A stretch of DNA of 64,000 nt. It comes from Nematostella vectensis. Taxonomy: Eukaryota > Cnidaria > Anthozoa > Actiniaria > Edwardsiidae. Shown here piece by piece: positions 57,732 through 64,000 of the stretch (its first letter is position 1; every line of letters starts with the position of its first letter). The notes below the pieces were generated by a model that made no database searches, was not told the DNA's origin, and saw only the letters and a list, made by a program, of their open reading frames with translations. The translations under genes were made by a program, and so were the position numbers. Where the stretch lies: assembly GCF_932526225.1 (NCBI RefSeq), contig NC_064040.1, positions 16,601,994 to 16,665,993 on the forward strand. The letters run 5' to 3'.

Positions 57732-58685
57732 ATGGCCCGCCGGAACGGTAAGCGCATGTCCGACAAAGAACTCGATGCGTTCCTTCGTCCTATATACTAC
57801 GCCAGAGGTGGCTTCCAGGGAGTGACCGCTCTGCACACCAAACTTCCCAAGGGCTCAGCCTCCATAGATCGAGTGCGCAAGTGGGTAAGCTCTCAGCCCG
57901 TCGGGGGCTACACACAGACGCCCCCTCCTCCGACTACCTACGCCCACTTCTCGGAGCAGATACCAAACCGTATCCACCAGTCGGACCTGCTATTCTTGCC
58001 AACCGACCGCGGGTACAAGTATGCCCTGACTGTCGTTGACGTTGCTTCACGATATAAAGCCGCCCGCCCACTGAGGACTAAGAGCGCGGCCTCCGTCTCC
58101 CGCGAACTCGCTGGCATCTATGCAGAGGGACCTCTCACATGGCCTAAAGTCCTCATGGTTGATGACGGCACGGAGTTCAAGGGTGCTACCACGAAGCTCC
58201 TAACAGACCACGGGGTGGGGATCCGACGGGCTGAGCCAGGGCACCACAGGAGCCAAGCTTTCGCCGAGTCTTTCCATCGCTGGCTGGCACAGCGCCTATT
58301 TCGTGCGCAGTACTCGAAGGAGCTTGCGTCCGGCAAGACAAACCGCGAGTGGGTTACTGCCCTGCCAATCGTCATCTCGGACATGAACGCAACGAAGACT
58401 CGCATGACTGGCTTTGCGCCTGAGGACGCCATAAAGCTGAGGCGCGTGCCTCTCAAAGCCGAAAAGCCCCCCTTAGAGGTCCCCTTGGAGGTCGGGACGG
58501 AGGTGTACATCGCCGTAAACGAGGAAGACCTTCAGGACAAGGGCCGACGGCGAGCGACGGACCCGTGGTGGACAAGCAAGGCGTACCCAATACTAAAGAG
58601 GGTCATGGAGCCCGGACAGCCTGTGTTGTATTACACGGCGTACTCTAAGCACGGCTTCACGCGATCGCAGTTGCGCGTTGCGTGA
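57732..58685 (+). CDS. DDE (rve-family) integrase of Polinton type
   Basis: 317 residues, uninterrupted. It joins the element's ends to host DNA. The N-terminal helical region (F-L-R-P-I-Y-Y near 17-23, V-R-K-W-V near 48) resembles that of Polinton integrases, without an obvious HHCC zinc finger. The catalytic core has D85 (H-Q-S-D), D145 (V-D-D-G-T-E-F) and E179 (A-F-A-E-S-F-H), the DDE triad. A C-terminal SH3-like strand region follows (V-G-T-E-V-Y-I, Y-P-I-L-K-R-V). Its activity explains the 6-bp CGCAAT duplication. The stop TGA at 58683-58685 directly abuts the stop of the convergent HNH gene. Confidence 0.9.
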   Translation: MARRNGKRMSDKELDAFLRPIYYARGGFQGVTALHTKLPKGSASIDRVRKWVSSQPVGGYTQTPPPPTTYAHFSEQIPNRIHQSDLLFLPTDRGYKYALTVVDVASRYKAARPLRTKSAASVSRELAGIYAEGPLTWPKVLMVDDGTEFKGATTKLLTDHGVGIRRAEPGHHRSQAFAESFHRWLAQRLFRAQYSKELASGKTNREWVTALPIVISDMNATKTRMTGFAPEDAIKLRRVPLKAEKPPLEVPLEVGTEVYIAVNEEDLQDKGRRRATDPWWTSKAYPILKRVMEPGQPVLYYTAYSKHGFTRSQLRVA

Positions 58686-59006
58686 TCAGCGCTTGTGCCT
58701 TCTATTGCAGCTAAGGCACGCGAGTCTGACATTCCACTTGTAGTGACCCTGACTGTTGTCCAGCCGGTCGATACTGAAGCATTGGGGATGGCTCTTGGTG
58801 TACCCCTGAAGCAGAAGCTGAGTGCCACAGACCGTGCACTTCTTTTCCGCGTCAGCAATCATGCCGAGTACGTGGTCTACCGTCAGAACGTGTTGTGATC
58901 CAGTGTACTTTGTGCGACCCTTTTGCCTGTCGTCTATAGCGTATCGCTTGATTCGCGCTATAATGAGCTCTTCACTGGGCGTAGCCTGCAGTCCTGTGGG
59001 AACCAA
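58686..59006 (-). CDS. HNH/His-Me-type nuclease-like protein
   Basis: 106 residues. The last 50 form a zinc-binding HNH-like module: C57-x2-C60, then F-S-I-D-R-L-D-N-S-Q-G-H (77-88), N92, C97-x2-C100-N-R-R-H. In canonical HNH enzymes a His stands where S-I-D-R has R81, so catalysis is uncertain; some phage relatives share the S-I-D-R-x-D pattern. The gene follows the helicase on the same strand, its start 41 bp beyond the TAG that ends the helicase's terminal frame (59,047-59,049). It may have been the C-terminal domain of a larger replication protein. A DNA-nicking role in replication or resolution is a guess. Confidence 0.7.
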   Translation of the reverse strand: MVPTGLQATPSEELIIARIKRYAIDDRQKGRTKYTGSQHVLTVDHVLGMIADAEKKCTVCGTQLLLQGYTKSHPQCFSIDRLDNSQGHYKWNVRLACLSCNRRHKR

Positions 59007-59046
59007 GGCACCTGGGGTGTCATCGGGAGGGGATCACGCGGACTAT

Positions 59047-60220
59047 CTAGTCGGCGAGCCGCACGCGGGAGATGCCGGTGTACACAGCATTCGTGATCCA
59101 GCCCTCTAAGCTGTGGTCTATGATAAACAGACGTCTTGGGTTCTGGATGGTCTTGCCCTGCACCCGGTGGACTGTCCCCCAGCCCGCGTATTTCCACTCT
59201 AGGGGGAACCCCGTTAAGGACCACGCCGAGAGGGACCTCGACTACCGTGCCTTTGTACGCGTCGACCTTCTCGCCCCTTTTGCCTGGCACGGGCACCGGC
59301 CGTCCTTGCTTGCAATAACGATGCGCGGCGCTAGGATCGGGGTCAAAGCGGATGGTTGCTGGCAGTCGGGGGTAGTTTTTCCTGTGGTGCTCTACCAATC
59401 GCTGCTGGACAAGGGCCCCCATCTTGTTGGTCGAGCACACCCACATATCGCTTGGGTGGGCCCGCTCGATCGCCGCGTCGAACGCCACCCCATCCCACTC
59501 CTCTCGAAACACCTCAAGCTGTTGGGAGTCTGGCTGACACCAAATCCGGCCCTTTATGTCGTGGAGCCTGGAGGAGGGGGCGGCAGAGCCGCAGTCGCAT
59601 GTACTGTACGGATTTCCGCAGTCTTCACACAGGCAGCGGTAGCCGGACTCGAACCAGCGGATGTTCCCTTGTGCCCATTCCTTGAGCATATCGTGAGGCC
59701 CCTCTTTATCTCCCCAGGGCGGGACCTGCCCATAGTCGCCACAGCAGACTACCTGACACGGCCGCGTGGCGAGATACCCTAGGATGGCGCGTAGCATTTT
59801 AGTCTGCACCTTACAGCACTCGTCAATGATGATTACTTCTGCAAGACGGTCGAGTTTGTGCCCCAGCTCGGAAGGTCTCCACTCCTCTATCGGCTTCTCC
59901 GCTGGTATGCAGAGGTAGTGGTGGTAGGTTTGAGCCTTCACCGCGAGGCGCGGGTTGTTGCGATGGTCGTGGGCGAGGTCGTTCTTGGGGGTGAGCACCA
60001 CAGCATTACGGCCACGGAACATGCTCACCGCCCACTCGGTCTTCCCCGATCCTCCCTGGCCGGCTAGATACATCCTCGCAGAGGTTGCGGCCACCAGATC
60101 GCGCGGCAGACTCGGCGCAGTGCTTGACTCCCTAGCCAAGCACCCACCCCGACCTCTTCGGACCCCAAGCCGCCTCGGGCCGCCACTCGTACCCAGGCCT
60201 CTTGTGGCGCCACTCTCCAT
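59047..60220 (-). pseudogene. Superfamily 1 (Pif1/RecD-like) DNA helicase, frameshifted near 59,209
   Basis: From the open frame beginning at 60220: Walker A G-Q-G-G-S-G-K-T at 54-61, Walker B I-I-I-D-E at 130-134, and motif III G-D-Y-G-Q-V-P-P at 161-168. A Cys-rich insert (C-L-C-E-D-C...C-D-C, about 195-210) may bind zinc. Near 59,209-59,212 (a C4 run on the plus strand) the helicase sequence switches frame. The adjacent frame carries the motif V-like V-H-R-V-Q-G-K-T and motif VI-like Y-T-G-I-S-R-V-R, and ends in TAG at 59047-59049. Pif1/RecD enzymes unwind DNA at replication forks; fusion or adjacency to a TV-Pol polymerase is known in virus-like elements. The first ~40 residues of the 60220 frame are probably not genuine, since the polymerase overlaps there. 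Confidence 0.78.
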
Positions 60221-62427
60221 ACCTCGGATTTCGCTCCACGAGCTTCACACCACTGGGCACCGCCTTTGCGTATATGGCATCTGTGCACACACGGAGGACG
60301 TCTTCGCGAGGGAACCGCCTCAACATGCGTCGCAACGCTATGTTTGTGTACGCCAAGACGAAGGCCCTGATGTGGTACCATTGTGAGCGCCGGACCCCGT
60401 CTTTGTATTGGATCAGATACGCGGCTTCCTCACGGTCGCGGACTACGATCGAGGACTCGTCGCCATGGCGAGCGCACTTGCCTACGAAACGGACAGCGAG
60501 ATCTCGACCCTGCGAACTTGATGGAGTCCTTTTTTCCGACGCTATACAACACCTCCCTCGCCGCGGCCATGGCGAGTTCACCCGAGTCTAGCAGGTCCTT
60601 GAGCTCTGGCGTGGTGATCCAGCCCTCGTTTTGTTCCAAGTGTTGCCCTACCCTCCCGGAAGTGTAGGGGTGGCAGGCCTCAGAGAACCCCCACTCGGTC
60701 AACTGAATGGCACCTGTCAGTTGAAGAACCTCGCTCAATGGCCGTCCCGCAACATCCGCGATACGATACACGTTCGTAGGGAAGCCGTATTTCCGTACCA
60801 GATCAATGGAGTCCGAGGCGCCGCCGAAGACACTATCCTCGCATCCTAGGTACGCCGCACGCATGTCGATGTGAGCATGAGGCTGCGCCCCTAAGTTTTC
60901 CCTGCTATTCCACACTTTGGACTCAACCTGCGCCGCTCGCCAGACGTCCCTGTATTTAGGAGGCGTTGGCCTGATGTTTTCTCTTTGGGTCCACTTCTTG
61001 AAGCAATACCCTATTGCGCCACCCATCGAGTGCGTAGCTTCGATGTACTCTTGGTAGGCTGGGTGATCATCAGGGAGCCATTGAGGATCGTGTCCAGTCT
61101 CGTCTGTAAACGCCCTGTCGATAGCCCATCCGTCTTGTCCCGACCGGTACAGTTTGCCTTCGTGCGTGACTATAACACGCCCACACAGCCAGACCCTCGT
61201 GCTTCTGGGGATCGCCCTGTTTATGAAGCGGATGAGCACCTCTCGCACCTTCGCCTCGTGAGTTTTTGCGGCGGCACTGGTAGCGCGAGGCGCTGCCTCT
61301 CCCTGACATAGCGAACGGAGCTCCCTCTCAGCCTCGAAGTCTAGGCCGTGGACGCTCGCGATCGCAGGTGGTTCAGTCGGAAGCTCCGCCCAGGCGTGGT
61401 TATTGTGGCAAGGGATGCGGATTTGTGTGTACTCCCTCTCGTACTTCCCCGACTCCCACAGGACGTTGCCCAGGGCGTCCACGGCTACCAGCTTTATCCC
61501 GAGCTTCCTTTCCATCTCAAAGAAGTCTTCTTTGGTGCACCCCGTGGTGGCCAGCTTCTTGTCAAACCGCTCGAGGACCTTGCCTCGTGTCTTGGTTAGA
61601 CCAAGGGAGCGCGAGGTACCGCGATTCCTCAAGGAGTCGGCAACATAGCTCACAACACAGTTAACGAAGGCGTCACCCCCCTCTCGCACAAACATTGGCC
61701 CAGGCTCACCATTTTGCTCAGGTAAAGGGCGAAGCTCGTATCTCACGTAGACGAGGTACTCTCGCCCCTTCTCCCAAATACCCGCATCGATGCCTTCCAG
61801 GGCGCCGACTGCGATTTGGCCTCCCCTTTTGATTAACAACCCGCCGATCTTGTGCTCCGAGCGCCCTTCCTCCTCCGTGATTGGCGCCAATGGCTCTGCG
61901 GGGGCCTTACCAACGACCGTGAAGAGTCTGTAACGCCGGTCGGGGTCTATCATCTCGAGCACCAGCGGAAGCACTGCGTTCGCCCGCAGAGACTCTCGCT
62001 CGTGCGAGACCCACCACACCGAGCCGTCGTCATTAATATCAGGTCCCCGCACAACCGGCTTCAGAGCAATCACACCTGTTTCACCAAGATCTCGCATCTC
62101 CTGGTAAACACTGGCGCTTATGTCCCGACCCCGTAGAGTAGCATCCACGCTTGGGAACCGAAGATGGGCGCCGCCGACGAAGAGAGAGTAGTACGTCTCG
62201 GGGTCTAAGCTCTCCGGGCCCTCCTGCCGCCGTCCCGGCAGCAGAGGGTCGAACTCGCGCCAGACCTCCTCCGTCCACACCTTCTCCGGTACGAGCGGCT
62301 TAAGCAGCCTGTGTTTGACATCGTTGGGGATGTCCTCGTCCAGGATGTTTTGGACCAGCCCTGCCAGTACGGCGGGCGCCTCTTTGTCACGCATGCTATC
62401 GAGAATCTCCTCTATATAAGCGTCCAT
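60132..62427 (-). pseudogene. TV-Pol-like DNA polymerase, frameshifted near 60,510
   Basis: ATG at 62427 (M-D-A-Y-I-E-E-I-L). The open frame runs to about 60,510 and the polymerase sequence then continues in a neighbouring frame to 60132. The N-terminal half includes a D-A-F-V-N-C...C-H-N-N-H-A-W pair reminiscent of a Cys/His protease-like fold, with unclear meaning. The polymerase part has a motif A-like H-I-D-M-R-A-A-Y-L (60,846-60,875). Beyond the break it has a helix I-R-A-F-V-L-A-Y and a motif C-like V-C-T-D-A-I-Y (60,261-60,300). These fit the transposon/virus polymerases (TV-Pol) related to family A and T7-like polymerases rather than protein-primed family B. Replication would use this with the adjacent helicase, which lies in a third frame directly downstream, so the two may once have been one protein. 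Confidence 0.68.
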
Positions 62428-62428
62428 G

Positions 62429-62564
62429 TTTGGGTATACCCTGTGCCACCCAATCTCCAACTGCCCGTGTCACAACCGGCGGGATGAGTGCCCGGGTATG
62501 ACCCGCGCCACCCAGTCTCTAACTGGGAGTTCGGGTATGCCCCGTGCCACCCAGTCTCTAATTG
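62429..62564 (-). repeat. Three ~34-bp repeats upstream of the polymerase start
   Basis: Copies at 62429-62463, 62492-62524 and 62531-62564 share GGGTAT[AG].CCC[TG][GC]GCCACCCA followed by [AG]TCTC[CT]AA[CT]TG. They begin 2 bp beyond the polymerase ATG (62427), as expected for a promoter or replication-protein binding array; if translated they would read as a repeated R-D-W-V-A-R. Confidence 0.7.
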
Positions 62565-62623
62565 ACCGCACCGCGGGCCGCAATGTCAGACAGGACGAGC
62601 GCGAACCGCTTCCGAGCGCGCCT

Positions 62624-62827
62624 CTAGACGCCACGCATCCACTGCCCTACACGATTCGCTCCGCAGGGGCGGCACAACCGCGTCTCCGACCGAGTCCCTA
62701 CGCCGCAGATCCTGCACGGCACGGCGAGGGGGATGCCCATACGGAGCCTTTGGAGGTCACCTTGCAGTAGGTGTCCATGCACCTTCGGCCGCACATGTTT
62801 GCGTGGCCGGCCTTCAGCCACCCGCAA
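62624..62827 (-). CDS. Possible small Cys4 zinc-ribbon protein
   Basis: A short basic frame containing C-R-I-C-G and C-R-P-C-G spaced by 13 residues, which could chelate one zinc. The upstream start is a non-ATG codon; an ATG inside (near M-G-I-P-L-A-V-P) would leave ~38 residues. It is co-directional with the polymerase. May be a remnant or a chance frame. Confidence 0.3.
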   Translation of the reverse strand: MRVAEGRPRKHVRPKVHGHLLQGDLQRLRMGIPLAVPCRICGVGTRSETRLCRPCGANRVGQWMRGV

Positions 62828-62937
62828 TAATCCCTTCAGTACCTCATCCTTCGAACGCTCGGTATACCACAGGACATACGAATCTCTAATTGCAAACCCA
62901 CCGCCTAATTAATTATTCATGCACGCGAAACACCGGC

Positions 62938-63183
62938 CCTAATTATTATTCATGCACGCGAAACACCTGCCCCTAATTGATTATTCGTGTTCGCGAAATC
63001 TATTTTGCCTACATTAACTTTTGCCGATTGTTTATGTACGTGAAATCGATTTGGCCTTAATTAGCTTTTGCCGATTGTTTATGTAGGCGAAACATCTGCC
63101 TGATATACAGAGACGGGGCTGGGAGGCCCGGGGGGCGATTCGCGGCTCCTAGGCCGTTTCACTCAAACTACCCAGTCCCCCCC
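62938..63183 (-). repeat. Right terminal inverted repeat of the PLV
   Basis: Inverted copy of 51175-51419, ~98% identical. An extra copy of the inner motif (ATTATTCATGCACGCGAAAC) lies just inside at 62906-62937, absent from the left side. Confidence 0.92.
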
Positions 63184-63189
63184 CGCAAT
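63184..63189. repeat. Target-site duplication CGCAAT (right)
   Basis: Exact repeat of 51169-51174 flanking the element. Confidence 0.85.
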
Positions 63190-64000
63190 ATCGGTCAACA
63201 TTTGGATATTTATTTTCTTTTTTTTAATAACTTACACACCCATATTGTATTGCGGTATGTAATTTTGAGCCCGGACCGAAAACCCCAAGACGGGAGCGAG
63301 ATTTTATTAGTTTAGGGGAAAGCTCGTGTCCTGTACAGTAGCATTTGACACTAAGGGAGGGTACACGGGAGGCTAGGGAATAGCGGCACTGAATAAGAAT
63401 CGGTATTGGTTTTGAATTCAAGTGTAAAACTTCTACCAGGTTTTGCATGGTTTGGCCAATTCCACGCCGATTGCGCCTCCTGTGTAAACAAGTCCTACGC
63501 CCCAGACAGAAGGATTCTGGGGACACCATGCCGGATGAAGAAACCAATTTTTAAAAGAAGTAGAATTGTCGTGATTTAGCACCCTGATAGAGGGGGGGGG
63601 TGGCATTCCTTGACTCCCCTGGAACCGACATACGAATGGTCGAGAGGCTTTTATAATTAACTCACAGTATGAAATGTATCCAGAACTTTGTATTGAAAGG
63701 GCAGTTGCTAGGTATGGAAGCTGCAATACGGTTTTAAGGACAAAATAAACTATATGGAGCTTTAAGGACAAGCTTAAGGATGAAAGAAGAAAAATGGGCA
63801 ACAAGGCAGGTTGCGAAGCTTGTCGTAATCCTGGTAAGTAGAGCATTTACCTCTTTATACCCAAGGAGCTGGAAATATCATAAATGGAAATTACATAAAT
63901 TACTTTTTAAAACAACACCCATGATAAATAATACAAGTTGTTTTGTAGTAGAGCGGGTAAAGTTTTGGTTCACCCAAATCCTTAAAGGTGTTTTATAAAG
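63190..64000. other. Host flank, no gene supported
   Basis: AT-rich DNA. A stretch at 63,793-63,834 (ATG GGC AAC AAG ...) ends at CCTG|GTAAGT and could be a small first exon, but there is no second exon in the window to support it. Confidence 0.4.

Larger units (their letters stand above)
51175..63183. mobile_element. Integrated Polinton-like virus (PLV/Maverick-type), 12.0 kb
   Basis: Bounded by ~245-bp terminal inverted repeats beginning GGGGGGGACTGGGTAG and by the 6-bp duplication CGCAAT. Base composition is distinctly GC-rich against AT-rich flanks. Contents, left to right: membrane protein (-), penton-like protein (-), ~505-codon gene (+, interrupted), small membrane protein (-), major capsid protein (+, frameshifted), packaging ATPase start (+, truncated), membrane proteins (+), integrase (+), HNH nuclease (-), SF1 helicase (-), TV-Pol-like polymerase (-), small Cys-rich frame (-). 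A capsid gene set plus a DDE integrase defines Polinton-like elements. The polymerase is not the protein-primed family B enzyme of classical Polintons, which favours the PLV label. Integrase and small genes are intact; most large genes are broken. Confidence 0.9.

Noticed and set aside
59072-59782. 236-codon plus-strand frame in the helicase region
   Set aside because: Antisense to helicase motifs that are clearly recognisable on the minus strand.
61368-61664. Plus-strand frames within the polymerase
   Set aside because: Shadow frames caused by high GC; the minus strand carries the conserved motifs.
63793-63834. Possible first exon (M-G-N-K-A-G-C-E-A-C) ending at GTAAGT
   Set aside because: No partner exon or family match in the window; a GTAAGT by chance cannot be excluded.

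Overview
The window is genomic DNA from an animal, most likely a cnidarian (sea anemone or coral) or a similar early-branching metazoan. This rests on AT-rich introns and intergenic DNA, small GT-AG exons, an annexin, a ciliary CFAP97/hemingway-like protein and a class A GPCR. It also rests on abundant small DNA transposons, an L1-type LINE fossil and a Polinton-like virus element of a type I associate with cnidarian genomes. The species assignment is inference.

Layout. 1-8,033: a minus-strand annexin gene, 14 coding exons traced from the ATG at 8,033 leftwards, running off the window inside a 29-bp minisatellite. 8,034-15,851: intergenic or unresolved 5' region. 15,852-18,928: the last three coding exons of a plus-strand CFAP97-like gene. 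17,883-29,500: transposon debris (two TTAA-flanked piggyBac-type elements, MITEs, an L1-type LINE remnant, a palindromic 95-bp triplication) plus an intact single-exon GPCR (27,326-28,456, minus). 32,031-47,765: a ~15.7-kb, 34-bp-unit megasatellite with nested higher-order repeats. 51,175-63,183: a complete 12.0-kb Polinton-like virus (PLV) insertion with ~245-bp terminal inverted repeats and a perfect 6-bp target duplication. 63,190-64,000: host DNA.

The PLV carries a morphogenesis set: penton-like minor capsid protein, major capsid protein, start of a packaging ATPase, and several small membrane proteins. It also carries a DDE integrase and a minus-strand replication set: a TV-Pol-like DNA polymerase, a superfamily 1 helicase and an HNH-type nuclease. 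The integrase and small genes are open. The capsid gene, ATPase, a ~505-codon gene, polymerase and helicase are interrupted. The TIRs are about 98% identical, so the insertion looks young although most large genes are broken.

The most unusual pattern is in the host genes. Three minisatellites sit exactly on splice sites, and their repeat units contain those splice sites. The annexin array repeats the last 21 exon bases plus 8 intron bases with the 5' splice site. One intron of the CFAP97-like gene begins with an array of ~11 copies of its own 5' splice site and ends with ~32 copies of its own 3' splice site. A 47-bp duplication also spans the stop codon and AATAAA signal of that gene. I do not know a described system for this; it suggests local tandem amplification seeded at exon borders.
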